This document shows, piece after piece, positions 1 through 8,456 of a stretch of DNA of 64,000 bases. The notes under the pieces were generated by a model. It saw only the letters and a list, made by a program, of their open reading frames with translations, did not search any database and had not been told where the DNA came from. The translations under genes and the position numbers were made by a program. The stretch's first letter is position 1; every line of letters starts with the position of its first letter. This DNA comes from Vibrio sp. HI00D65 (GTDB lineage Bacteria > Pseudomonadota > Gammaproteobacteria > Enterobacterales > Vibrionaceae). The stretch covers positions 124,001-188,000 of the forward strand of contig NZ_LWEH01000091.1 of the NCBI RefSeq assembly GCF_001635455.1, in the 5' to 3' direction.

Positions 1-75
1 CCACTAGAAATGATGAATCTGCTACGAATTGGACACGCTATCCCTGTTAACTCAAAAAATCCTACAAATTCATAA
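1..75 (+). CDS. sypA: SypA-like STAS protein, C-terminal tail (partial)
   Basis: The last 24 codons and TAA stop (73-75) of a frame that enters from the left edge. The readable end, ...NLLRIGHAIPV..., looks like the closing segment of a single-domain STAS protein. In Aliivibrio fischeri sypA encodes a STAS protein needed for syp-dependent biofilm and lies immediately before sypB, which is the order seen here. The call rests mainly on synteny, since only a short tail is visible. A 65-base gap separates it from sypB. Confidence 0.55.
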   Translation, partial: PLEMMNLLRIGHAIPVNSKNPTNS

Positions 76-140
76 AGATCCACTAAGCTAAAAGTAACAA
101 AAAATAATAATAAAAAGTTAAAAAAACAAAGGACGTTGGC

Positions 141-974
141 ATGAATATAATCAAAAATTACATAGCCCTATCTCTCCTTGTTCTAGTTCTGGGTTGCACA
201 AGCTACCCAGAACACGGCACCGGCGGGCTGGCCGAGAGTTATGATTCGATGAATTATCAGAACGCTGATTTTTCACCGATTATGCCTGATGAGCCTCTAG
301 GTCCAGAACACGGATTACGATTTGACTGGCAACTCGCGAAACTTCATCTAGACGCTTTGATCCAAGAAGGAGCACGTTGGTGTTTTCCTGCTGCGGTTGT
401 TCAAGCAATAGAGAAGCAAAATCGAATCGCACGAGAGCTACGAGGTGGACTACTACTTGATGCGGCAAACGATCTGATTATCCAAAGAAAACGTTTAAAC
501 GAACTTGAACTCCAACTCGACTATGTAACTTCACAAGCTCGTTGTGAACCACCTAAAAACGAAAACCAATTCCATATGCAGTTGTCGATAATCCAACAAC
601 TTTACGATCTACTTAATGTCGACAATCAATTTGCACACAACTCTATCGAAGTGAATCCTAAATACATGGGGAAGCTTGCCGAGGCGTCTTACATCTTAAA
701 AGAAAACAAGTCTCTAGAGCTAATAGTTACAGGTCATGCTGATGCAACAGGCTCAGAAGAGTACAACGACGAACTCGCCCTAGGTCGAGCGAAACAAGTC
801 GAGCGCTACCTCTCTATATTCGGTTTAAGCCCTAGCCGTATCAAAGCCGTTTCGGTGGGTCAAACTGTACCGCTTTTTGAAGGGGAATCTGAAGGAACAC
901 GTTTAACTAATCGCCGAGTAAGTATCGAAGTTATCTCACCAGAAAATGCGGCTAAGATGGGAGGTGCACTATGA
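141..974 (+). CDS. sypB: SypB: OmpA-domain outer-membrane lipoprotein
   Basis: 277-residue lipoprotein. The N-terminus has a short charged start, a hydrophobic core and a lipobox LVLGC with the modified Cys at residue 19. The C-terminal third (about 165-265) is an OmpA-like peptidoglycan-binding domain: TGHADATGS, then LGRAKQVERYL, closing with NRRVSIEV. It probably sits in the outer membrane and contacts peptidoglycan near the polysaccharide exporter. The start is supported by AAAGGA 8 bases upstream. Its stop overlaps the sypC start (ATGA at 971-974), so the two are translationally coupled. Position between the STAS tail and the export gene matches sypB of A. fischeri. Confidence 0.85.
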   Translation: MNIIKNYIALSLLVLVLGCTSYPEHGTGGLAESYDSMNYQNADFSPIMPDEPLGPEHGLRFDWQLAKLHLDALIQEGARWCFPAAVVQAIEKQNRIARELRGGLLLDAANDLIIQRKRLNELELQLDYVTSQARCEPPKNENQFHMQLSIIQQLYDLLNVDNQFAHNSIEVNPKYMGKLAEASYILKENKSLELIVTGHADATGSEEYNDELALGRAKQVERYLSIFGLSPSRIKAVSVGQTVPLFEGESEGTRLTNRRVSIEVISPENAAKMGGAL

Positions 975-3070
975 AATCAATAATCACCTTATTCATGATG
1001 TTCGCACTAAGCTTTTCAGCATTCTTACATGCGAACGACAAGTTTTCTGATGCCGTTCAGGTTGGTGACCTTATCCAAGTTAATGTTCCTGGTGAAACCA
1101 CATTAAACAAAGGCTTCCAAGTTGATAAGCGGGGCCGAATAAGGTTACCAGAGGTCGGTGCCGTATTGGTTGCGGGGTACGACAAACAGCAGTTAAATAA
1201 GGTGGTTTTAGAGGCGTTAGCAACCGCTTATAAAGATCTATCCAACGCCTCTGTGTATGTGAAAGAGCAGCAAATTATCATTGACGTTCAAGGTTATGTT
1301 CAACAACCTGGCGAATACACACTAGCTTTAGGTTCTAGTGTTCAAATCGCGCTTTATGCGGCCGGCGGTCCACGTCCTGGTGCTCAATTGGACAAGTTAA
1401 TCTTAAAGCGTGGCGCAGAACGTAAAGAGTTCAACTACAAGCGCTTTTTAGACTCTGGTGATGAAGCTAACTTACCAATACTTCAATCCCTTGACTCTTT
1501 GTTCGTACCAGCATCACCGCTCGTTGGTAATATTGAGCAGGAGTTTGACCCTGAAAAAGTGGGAAACTCTGGTGATAGTGCGGATTCTCGTAGTTCAATC
1601 AAAGTATTTGGTGAGGTGAACGCACCAGGGTCATTCACTTATAAAGAGAATACCGATCTTGTTGATGTGTTGATGCGTTCTGGCGGTGTAACTCGTTACG
1701 CAAGTGTTGAGCAAATCCGCGTAATTTCAAACAACACACCTACACTGTTTAACCTAAAGCGTTACTTAGATTCAGGCAATAAAAGCCTGCTGCCCGTTTT
1801 ACGTCCCGGTTCGACTATTTTTGTACCTAAACAAGAAGAAGAAATTAAGTCTGGCGCCAATATGGTTTACGTCATGGGTGAAGTTGCGGCACCAGGTGCA
1901 TTTGAAGGTAAAAAAGGCGCAACCTTCATGGATATTCTAGCAAATGCCGGCGGCCCTACTCGTTTTGCTGAATCACGCCAAATTCGCGTTATTAAAGCCG
2001 ACGGTCGAGTTTTAAGATTCGATTTAGCGGCTTACACAGAAGGCTTGCCCAACTCCAACCCGCCAGCAATTAAAGCCGGTGACGCGATTTTCGTTCCTGA
2101 GAAAACGGATATGAATGAGAAATCATGGTTGAAGATCGCACCAGACAGAGCAGTAAATGTAATCGGAGAAGTAAATCGCCCCGGTCGCATTGAATGGTCA
2201 GACGAAATGAACTTCATGGGCTTACTCGCACATGTAGGTGGCCCAACTCTTCGTGCCGACACGACAAAGATTGAAATCGTAACTGGAAGAAAACTGGTCG
2301 TGTTTGATTTGGACGAGTTTATCAAAAACGGCGCACCTCGTGACCAAATGCCCTACATCGCTGCAGGTTCAATTGTTCGTGTACACGACTTACCACAAGA
2401 CCCTTCAGACAATAAATCACAGTGGGTTCGCCAAAGTTCAGACGCTTCCATATATATCTTCGGTCAAGTCAATGCTCCAGGTCGTTACCGCTTCACCAAA
2501 GATATGCATTTCCTAGACATCTTATCTGCGGCCGACGGACCTACTGGCGCTGCGGACATTCACAATATTCGTGTAACACACCGCGACAAATCATACGCTA
2601 AAGTCAGCAAACTGAATCTGTCTTTGTATTTTGAAACAGGCGATGAGTCGTTACTACCGAATGTCACCACTGGCGATACAATTTACGTCCCTGAGAAGAA
2701 TAAAAACTGGCTGGACAAGCCCAAAGAAGAAACTGTACGTGTGCTTGGTGCGATCAATAACCCCGGCCGTTATGTGTTCAACGATAACATGACCATTTTA
2801 GACATCTTAGCGGAAGCTGCCGGCCCTACTCACAACGCCTACGTCGAGAAGATTACCATTGTTAATATGTCTTGTTGCCAAGGACAAGCGCGGACATTCG
2901 ACTTAGTCGAATTCAGTAAAACAGCGAACATTTACAACCTCCCTGTTTTACGCGCTGGTGACACTATTTACATTCCAGACCGTCGCGACAGCTTTATGGA
3001 AAGAGCACGTGAAGGTTTAGAAGATATCCTAAGAATCACAACCACGATTGTACTGATAGGAGCGTTATAA
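971..3070 (+). CDS. sypC: SypC: Wza-type polysaccharide export protein with six SLBB-type repeats
   Basis: 699 residues with a signal peptide (hydrophobic to about residue 21, ending FLHA). A polysaccharide-export domain (about 28-105, with VGDLIQVNVPGE and KRGRIRLPEVG) is followed by six SLBB-like repeats. They begin near residues 106, 212, 300, 396, 496 and 590, each with a G-x-V/I-x-x-PG motif such as VFGEVNAPG or VLGAINNPG. Each repeat carries a GGPT-like turn and an AGDxIxVP ending. Family members form the outer-membrane channel for secreted polysaccharide; E. coli Wza has far fewer repeats. The C-terminus ends in a hydrophobic segment (ITTTIVLIGAL). The stop overlaps the sypD start (TAATG at 3068-3072). 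Confidence 0.9.
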   Translation: MKSIITLFMMFALSFSAFLHANDKFSDAVQVGDLIQVNVPGETTLNKGFQVDKRGRIRLPEVGAVLVAGYDKQQLNKVVLEALATAYKDLSNASVYVKEQQIIIDVQGYVQQPGEYTLALGSSVQIALYAAGGPRPGAQLDKLILKRGAERKEFNYKRFLDSGDEANLPILQSLDSLFVPASPLVGNIEQEFDPEKVGNSGDSADSRSSIKVFGEVNAPGSFTYKENTDLVDVLMRSGGVTRYASVEQIRVISNNTPTLFNLKRYLDSGNKSLLPVLRPGSTIFVPKQEEEIKSGANMVYVMGEVAAPGAFEGKKGATFMDILANAGGPTRFAESRQIRVIKADGRVLRFDLAAYTEGLPNSNPPAIKAGDAIFVPEKTDMNEKSWLKIAPDRAVNVIGEVNRPGRIEWSDEMNFMGLLAHVGGPTLRADTTKIEIVTGRKLVVFDLDEFIKNGAPRDQMPYIAAGSIVRVHDLPQDPSDNKSQWVRQSSDASIYIFGQVNAPGRYRFTKDMHFLDILSAADGPTGAADIHNIRVTHRDKSYAKVSKLNLSLYFETGDESLLPNVTTGDTIYVPEKNKNWLDKPKEETVRVLGAINNPGRYVFNDNMTILDILAEAAGPTHNAYVEKITIVNMSCCQGQARTFDLVEFSKTANIYNLPVLRAGDTIYIPDRRDSFMERAREGLEDILRITTTIVLIGAL

Positions 3071-3759
3071 TGACTATTTCAGCAACGCATGCCGAAATTG
3101 AGCAACTCTATTTGGCGTCTGAATTAAACGGACAGCGCTCTATCTGTGTTACTGCCTGTCACTCTGGTGACGGTGTAACATCAGTGGCAACAGCTCTTGC
3201 GGAGCGATTCCTATTGGCCGGCCATTCAACACTTTATGTCGATTTGAATCTATTCAACCCTGGTTTCAAAGATTTACATCTGCTCGATAATGAGCAACCG
3301 GGACAGCTGATTGAACATATCGAATCACAACGGACGTTTATTGGTGTACCTGCCCCTACCGTTTCATCGACACAACTTGCGTATAAAGATCCAGCAACTC
3401 TACAAAAAGCGGTATCTAAGTGGCTTGAGAAGTATGACCGTGTAATTATCGACACCTCTCCACTGCTCAACGTTAACAAAGGCAACATTCCTGCTCAGTC
3501 GGTTGCGAGTGCCTGTAATTGTACACTTATAGTTGTTGCTTTTGGCGAAACGTCGACTCATCACCTTGAGCAAGCCAAGAAACTTCTCGATGCGAACAGT
3601 ATTTTTTTAATGGGCTGCATCATGAACATGAAGCAAACGCCGAGCTTCGCACAAGAATTGGTTAGGCAGCTAAACCGAATGCAGTTTATTCCTGCAAAGC
3701 TCCGCGAACGCTTCGCAAACAAGTTGTATCAAAACGAATTTCTCAACCTACCGATGTAG
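3070..3759 (+). CDS. sypD: SypD: CpsD/Wzc-like P-loop protein of the BY-kinase family
   Basis: 229 residues resembling the cytoplasmic half of bacterial tyrosine kinases that control polysaccharide polymerisation and export. The nucleotide-binding region is seen as CHSGDGVTS (30-38), a Walker A'-like segment LYVDLNLFNP, and a Walker B-like RVIIDTSPLL. The usual P-loop lysine (GxGKT) is replaced by valine (GDGVTS), and the C-terminus has no tyrosine cluster (one Tyr in the last 15 residues), so kinase activity is uncertain. There is no membrane segment; a partner would be the Wzz-like SypO far downstream. It is the last gene of the sypA-D run before the transporter insert. Confidence 0.8.
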   Translation: MTISATHAEIEQLYLASELNGQRSICVTACHSGDGVTSVATALAERFLLAGHSTLYVDLNLFNPGFKDLHLLDNEQPGQLIEHIESQRTFIGVPAPTVSSTQLAYKDPATLQKAVSKWLEKYDRVIIDTSPLLNVNKGNIPAQSVASACNCTLIVVAFGETSTHHLEQAKKLLDANSIFLMGCIMNMKQTPSFAQELVRQLNRMQFIPAKLRERFANKLYQNEFLNLPM

Positions 3760-4288
3760 TGCCACCGTTATCGTCAGCAACTGAATCACTGAACACTTCT
3801 TTCAACATATTCATCGTATTTTCTTATTTTTGGCAAATTTATTGTGGAAAATACGATTTTTGCGACAATTCAATGCATTTCATACACATAATTATTGGTC
3901 ATATCACCTTGAAAACGCCTCAAAGATCAACACTGGCCGGCCAACTTTAGCAGTAATGTGACACAGGCTATTAAAGTGCCATGTAAATTACGTCAAAGAT
4001 GGAATTCGTACGAATATTCCCTAAAATTATAAATAGAAGTGGTTTTTGACGAATTTGTAATAGTTTGACAAAGTTATCCGATGGCGGTGAAACACCGTGG
4101 ATAAATCAAGCAAATCACACTTTATGTTTTGCGACCTTATCGGTTTATTGATTTTTCTATAAGCACTTCCCCCATCCCTCCTTCTACTCAAATGGTTCAA
4201 ACACGGAAAGGATCACCATCGAGCAATTTAGTTAGTCAATCGACCTTGATTAGCTTGGTTGTATTATTAAAGAGAAAGGAAACTCAAT
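3760..4288 (+). promoter_or_regulatory. Long intergenic region ahead of proX
   Basis: 529 bases with no convincing gene. It holds a 10-base palindrome TGGCCGGCCA (3934-3943), a TTGACA at 4065-4070 without a good -10 at standard spacing, and a small hairpin CGGTG-AAA-CACCG (4085-4097). No terminator with a T-run is evident after sypD, so read-through into the transporter genes is possible. The length suggests that proX has its own regulated promoter, as expected for osmolyte uptake, but I cannot place it. Confidence 0.4.
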
Positions 4289-5281
4289 ATGAAATACAAG
4301 TTAAGCTCCGTATTTTTGTTAGTTGCAGCAGCCAGTGGTCATGCTAACGCTGGAGAATGTGGCAGCGTAACAATCGCAGATATGAACTGGAACTCTGCAA
4401 CCCTCATCGCCAATATCGACCAATTCATCCTTGAGCACGGTTACGGGTGTGATGCCGAGCTCATCCCCGGAGATACCATGCCAACTGGCACATCCATGAT
4501 AGAAAAAGGCCAGCCCGATGTTGCACCAGAATTATGGAGTAACAGCCTCAAAGACGCGCTTGATAAAGGTGTTGAAGAGAAACGACTTCGCTATGCAGGT
4601 AAAGCACTTGTAAATGGTGGTGAAGAAGGTTTTTGGGTTCCGTCTTACCTAGTTAAACAAAACCCAGAAATGGCGACAATCGAAGGTGTACGTAAGAACG
4701 CTGCGTTATTCAAACACCCTGAAGACCCAGATACATCCGCATTTTATAGCTGCCCTGCAGGTTGGAACTGTCAAATCAGTGCTGCAAACCTGTTTGAAGC
4801 ACTCAACTTAGAAGACAGTGGTTTTACTATCGTTGACCCTGGCTCAAGTGCTGGCTTATCTGGCTCTATCGCGAAAGCTTACGAGCGTGAAGAAGCATGG
4901 TTCGGTTACTACTGGGCACCAACCGCCGTTCTCGGTAAATACGACATGGTTAAAGTCGACTTTGGCAGTGGCGTTGATAAAGAAGAGTTTATCAGCTGTA
5001 CGACCCAAGAAGGCTGTGAATCGCCTAAAGCAACCATGTACCCACCTTCTCCTGTCCATACAATTACCACTGAAAGCTTTGCGTCGCGTGCACCGGAAGC
5101 GTACGACTACTTTACTAAGCGTGGTTTCACCAATGAAAAAATGAATGCCTTGCTCGCTTGGATGGAAGACAACCAAGCCGATGGCGAAGAAGCGAGCATA
5201 CATTTCTTAAGTGAATTCCCTGAAGTTTGGCACCCGTGGGTTTCTGAAGAAGTCGTGAAGAAAGTTGAAGCTGAGCTTTAA
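4289..5281 (+). CDS. proX: Glycine betaine-type ABC transporter, periplasmic binding protein
   Basis: 330 residues of the OpuAC/ProX family. A signal peptide ends around ASGHANA (residues 15-21), and the mature protein begins with the usual strand-forming VTIADMNW. Six cysteines (ECGS, YGCD, YSCPAGWNC, SCTTQEGC) suggest disulfides in the periplasm. Aromatic residues WNS, LWSNS, WFGYYWAP fit a cation-pi cage for a quaternary amine such as glycine betaine, choline or a related osmolyte; which one cannot be told. AAAGGA lies 9 bases before the ATG. It heads a proX-proW-proV order inside the syp locus, where A. fischeri has sypE/sypF. Confidence 0.88.
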   Translation: MKYKLSSVFLLVAAASGHANAGECGSVTIADMNWNSATLIANIDQFILEHGYGCDAELIPGDTMPTGTSMIEKGQPDVAPELWSNSLKDALDKGVEEKRLRYAGKALVNGGEEGFWVPSYLVKQNPEMATIEGVRKNAALFKHPEDPDTSAFYSCPAGWNCQISAANLFEALNLEDSGFTIVDPGSSAGLSGSIAKAYEREEAWFGYYWAPTAVLGKYDMVKVDFGSGVDKEEFISCTTQEGCESPKATMYPPSPVHTITTESFASRAPEAYDYFTKRGFTNEKMNALLAWMEDNQADGEEASIHFLSEFPEVWHPWVSEEVVKKVEAEL

Positions 5282-5369
5282 TAGCAAGACTTAGAGAGTA
5301 GTTATATTTCTCTATGGCTACGCTTCAATTCAATGGAAATAACGTCGATATACTTGATGTTATTCGTAA

Positions 5370-5423
5370 TTCGGAGCCTTGTTCACATGGCATTTTATTT
5401 TGTGTCGAACAAGTAGCTCCGAA
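5370..5423 (+). promoter_or_regulatory. Intercistronic stem-loop between proX and proW
   Basis: An almost perfect inverted repeat: left arm TTCGGAGC-CTTGTTC (5370-5384), right arm GAACAAG-TA-GCTCCGAA (5407-5423). It gives a 15-base-pair stem with a 2-base bulge and a 22-base loop. There is no T-run, so it is more likely an mRNA-stabilising or attenuating hairpin than a full terminator. Such structures between a binding-protein gene and its permease gene are known to raise the relative amount of binding protein; that role here is inference. Confidence 0.6.
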
Positions 5424-5438
5424 CTATAAGGATATAAA

Positions 5439-6338
5439 ATGGCTGACAGCAATTGGTCATCGAGCTTCCCTGAAATGGAACGCTCTGATTTGCGGGCAAT
5501 TAAAAAGGCGCTAGACGGCGCATATCGTGAGTTTTCCCGTGAATATGGAGAAACGATCGAATCATTATTTGACCCTCTTCTCTCATTTCTAGTGTGGTTT
5601 GAAAAACTTCTCATCTCTACCCCATGGCTGATCGTTCTCGGTGTTTGCACTGGTTTAGTATACGCGGCGAGTCGCTCTTGGAAACTGGCATTAGGCTGTG
5701 TCGCTTCTCTACTGCTCATCGGCTACTTTGGTATGTGGGAAGATACAATGCGGACACTCAGTATCATCACTGTTTGTACTCTGGTTTCTATTTTACTGGG
5801 TATTCCTATTGGTATCGCCATGGCTCGTTCTAATCGCGCACAATCCATAGTGACGCCGCTGCTTGATATCATGCAAACCATGCCAGCATTCGTTTACCTG
5901 ATCCCTGTTGTGATGTTACTTGGTATCGGTAAGATCCCAGGCTTAATTGCCGTTGTTATCTACGCAATTCCTCCGGTTATTCGTTTGACTAACTTGGGTA
6001 TTCGCTTGGTCGATAAAGAAGTGCTAGAGGCAGCGACCGCTTTTGGCGCAAGCAAGAAACAGCGTTTATGGGGGGTACAGCTCCCCCTCGCAATGCCAAC
6101 TATCATGGCTGGTATCAACCAAACCATCATGATGGCACTATCAATGGTAGTTATCGCGTCGATGATTGGTGTTAAGGGCTTGGGGCAACCCGTTCTTAAA
6201 TCGATTACCAACCAATACTTCACTCTAGGCCTAATGAATGGGTTTGCAATTGTCGCGCTCGCGATTCTATTTGACCGAGCTTCGCAAGCTTATGCACGTA
6301 GAACCAATGCGCACCTGGGAGGGTTCAAACATGACTAA
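5439..6338 (+). CDS. proW: Glycine betaine-type ABC transporter permease
   Basis: 299-residue inner-membrane protein of the ProW/OpuAB family. After a soluble N-terminus (about 1-50) there are several membrane segments and the BPD_transp_1 coupling region EAATAFGASKKQRLWGVQLP, whose EAA loop contacts the ATPase. Other family marks are ITVCTLVSILLGIPIGI and MQTMPAFVYLIPVVMLLGIG. The start has AAGGA 8 bases upstream, just after the intercistronic stem-loop. Its last 8 bases overlap proV. It works with ProX and ProV to import a compatible solute. Confidence 0.92.
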   Translation: MADSNWSSSFPEMERSDLRAIKKALDGAYREFSREYGETIESLFDPLLSFLVWFEKLLISTPWLIVLGVCTGLVYAASRSWKLALGCVASLLLIGYFGMWEDTMRTLSIITVCTLVSILLGIPIGIAMARSNRAQSIVTPLLDIMQTMPAFVYLIPVVMLLGIGKIPGLIAVVIYAIPPVIRLTNLGIRLVDKEVLEAATAFGASKKQRLWGVQLPLAMPTIMAGINQTIMMALSMVVIASMIGVKGLGQPVLKSITNQYFTLGLMNGFAIVALAILFDRASQAYARRTNAHLGGFKHD

Positions 6339-7593
6339 ACCATTAATTGAAATTAGTGGGCTGTTCAAAGTGTTTGGACCTAAGCCTTTGTCTATTATGG
6401 ACCGCGTGAAAAAGGGTGAACACAAAGATACGATCCTTGCGGACACAGGTCATACCGTTGGCTTGAAAGAGATAAATCTTCAGATTAATCGAGGCGAAAT
6501 TTTTGTCATTATGGGGCTTTCTGGCTCTGGTAAATCAACACTCATCCGTCACTTCAACCGTTTGATCGATCCGACCCAAGGAAAGATCACGGTCGAAGGT
6601 ATCGATGTAATGAGTTTGAATAACAAAGAACTAGAAGAGTTTCGCCGCCATAAAATGTCGATGGTATTTCAGCGCTTTGGTTTGATGCCACATCGCACCG
6701 TTGTTGAAAACGTTGCCTATGGTCTAGAAGTCCAGGGCATTAGGAAAGAGCAGCGATTGGCTAAAGCAACAGAATGGTTGGAAACGGTTGGGCTTAAGGG
6801 ATACGGGAATCAATACCCAGCCCAACTGTCAGGTGGTCAGCAGCAACGTGTCGGTTTATCCCGAGCATTGTGTACTAACGCTGAAATCTTGTTGATGGAT
6901 GAAGCCTTTTCTGCACTCGACCCTCTTATCCGAAGCGAGATGCAAGACCAGTTGATTGAACTCCAAGAGAAGCTTCAAAAAACGATAGTCTTCATCACTC
7001 ACGATTTGGATGAGGCACTGCGTCTCGGTGACAGAATCGCAATCCTTAAAGATGGCGAGTTAGTACAACAAGGCACACCGCATGAGATTCTCCTCAATCC
7101 TGCTGATGACTACGTTGAAGCCTTCGTCAAAGATGTTAATCGTGCTCGAGCTCTTACTGTTGAAACGGTTATGCAGCCACCGTTGTATCGAATCACTTCA
7201 GAAACCATCGAGGGTGCGTTGGCGCAGATGAAAATGCTTAAACACGATTATGCCTACCATGTAACCGACGATGGCTACCAAGGACTTGTAACGAAAGAGA
7301 GCCTCGAAGATGCAGTGGAAGACTCTTCTGTTCATGATTTTAGTGATGAGATCTATGAGGAAGTGCCCGCCCTATTACCTGACGCTGTGATCGAAGAAGT
7401 CTTGCCAGACACAATGTCTTACGACTACTCACTTCCAGTCGTTGATGAAGACGGAAACCTCAAAGGCGAACTAGAGAGAAGTGCCGTCGCAGACATCTTC
7501 TCCGAGACTAGCGAGGAGGAAGTAGAACCTGCCCCAAAGCCAAAGATTGATAAGGCATCCAACCCTTCTTCAGGTAAAAGCCGCCTAATTTAA
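6331..7593 (+). CDS. proV: Glycine betaine-type ABC transporter ATP-binding protein
   Basis: 420 residues from the ATG at 6331, chosen because GGGAGGG lies 7 bases upstream; earlier in-frame starts lie deep inside proW. Walker A is GLSGSGKST, the Q-loop is FQRFGLMPH, the signature is LSGGQQQRV, Walker B is ILLMDEAFSALDP, and the switch His is in FITHDLDEA. The C-terminal part (about 270-400) resembles the paired CBS region that senses ionic strength in OpuA/ProV proteins, but it is divergent and ends in an acidic, Pro/Lys-rich tail. A strong terminator follows directly. Confidence 0.93.
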   Translation: MTKPLIEISGLFKVFGPKPLSIMDRVKKGEHKDTILADTGHTVGLKEINLQINRGEIFVIMGLSGSGKSTLIRHFNRLIDPTQGKITVEGIDVMSLNNKELEEFRRHKMSMVFQRFGLMPHRTVVENVAYGLEVQGIRKEQRLAKATEWLETVGLKGYGNQYPAQLSGGQQQRVGLSRALCTNAEILLMDEAFSALDPLIRSEMQDQLIELQEKLQKTIVFITHDLDEALRLGDRIAILKDGELVQQGTPHEILLNPADDYVEAFVKDVNRARALTVETVMQPPLYRITSETIEGALAQMKMLKHDYAYHVTDDGYQGLVTKESLEDAVEDSSVHDFSDEIYEEVPALLPDAVIEEVLPDTMSYDYSLPVVDEDGNLKGELERSAVADIFSETSEEEVEPAPKPKIDKASNPSSGKSRLI

Positions 7594-7600
7594 TGTATAT

Positions 7601-7637
7601 GGCCACTGATTTTATAAAAACAGCAGTGGCCTTTTTT
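7601..7637 (+). terminator. Rho-independent terminator after proV
   Basis: GGCCACTG (7601-7608) pairs with CAGTGGCC (7624-7631), followed by six T. It closes the proXWV unit, so the downstream HPt and sypG genes need their own promoter or anti-termination. Confidence 0.85.
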
Positions 7638-7928
7638 CTTGTCGTTTATGCCTTGCTAGCACGAAAGCTTATATAGATTAATGTCGAATAAACGCCTCTT
7701 AATCATATAAGCACATAAGTGCATATTTCGTGAGACAAATCACCTGACAACAGTGCGTTAGCTTAGTCACAAGATGGCTATAAGCGTATGTCCATAAGCA
7801 CTAATTCCTGTCTTTATATGCCAACCAGTTGAAATTATTCTAAAAAATGACTAAAACTTAAGAGTGGATAAAAATATTGGCCTTTAAAAATCGGGCTTGT
7901 TATTAGTTCAATAAAAGGATTTTGATTA
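7638..7928 (+). other. Intergenic region ahead of the HPt gene
   Basis: About 290 AT-rich bases with no open frame that I can support. It follows a strong terminator and ends in AAAGGA 9 bases before the HPt start, so a promoter for the HPt-sypG-sypH run is expected here. No clear sigma-70 or sigma-54 site was identified. Confidence 0.35.
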
Positions 7929-8333
7929 ATGAACTCGACAATAGCGTCAGACACAAAGGCAGGTGTAGATCTGCAAGCCCAGTCACAGCTTGTTGACGAA
8001 AGCGCGCTGGAGCAAATGATTCGAGACACCAGTGCCGACATCATTCCAATTTTAATCGACCACTACGTAGAAGAATCACAAACTAGATTGGTCGCGATTC
8101 ACAAAGCCGCAATGAATAAAGATGCTCAAACACTCGAGTTTGAAGTACATACGCTTGGCAGCACCGCGCTCTCACTTGGCAACCGCCCTTTAGGTGAATT
8201 AGCTAGAGCATTAGAAAAGCAGTGCTTAGAACAAAACCATGAAGACGCGTTTTCAAAAGTTAGTGAGTTAATTGAATTGGCAGAACGTTCAATCGAGGCG
8301 TTAGTCCAGAGAAAAAATGCAGGTTTTAGCTAG
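7929..8333 (+). CDS. Stand-alone HPt phosphotransfer protein in the sypF position
   Basis: 134 residues, essentially one histidine phosphotransfer domain. The phosphoacceptor is His74 in VHTLGSTALSLGN, matching the HxLKGSS-type motif, with following helices GELARALE and a C-terminal helix pair. There is no kinase, receiver or membrane part. In A. fischeri the hybrid sensor kinase SypF ends in an HPt domain that passes phosphate to SypG. Here a small HPt gene sits directly upstream of sypG and no SypF is present, so it probably relays phosphate from a sensor kinase encoded elsewhere to SypG. AAAGGA precedes the start. Confidence 0.85.
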   Translation: MNSTIASDTKAGVDLQAQSQLVDESALEQMIRDTSADIIPILIDHYVEESQTRLVAIHKAAMNKDAQTLEFEVHTLGSTALSLGNRPLGELARALEKQCLEQNHEDAFSKVSELIELAERSIEALVQRKNAGFS

Positions 8334-8456
8334 CTTATCGACGTCACGTGTAACGGATATAAGATTCAACATAGCCAGTGACCAATATTTAAATTTATGC
8401 TTAACTTTCAATGTGCTATTGATTGGTTAGGATAAAGTTTCAAAAGGAATAACACA

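Noticed and set aside
3934..3943. TGGCCGGCCA palindrome downstream of sypD
   Set aside because: A single 10-base palindrome without half-site spacing or T-run; not enough to call an operator or terminator.
4065..4093. TTGACA as a -35 for proX
   Set aside because: No acceptable -10 at 16-18 bases; kept only as a note in the gap entry.
5314..5514. 66-residue + strand frame between proX and proW
   Set aside because: It crosses the intercistronic stem-loop, overlaps the proW start in another frame, and has no protein-family character.
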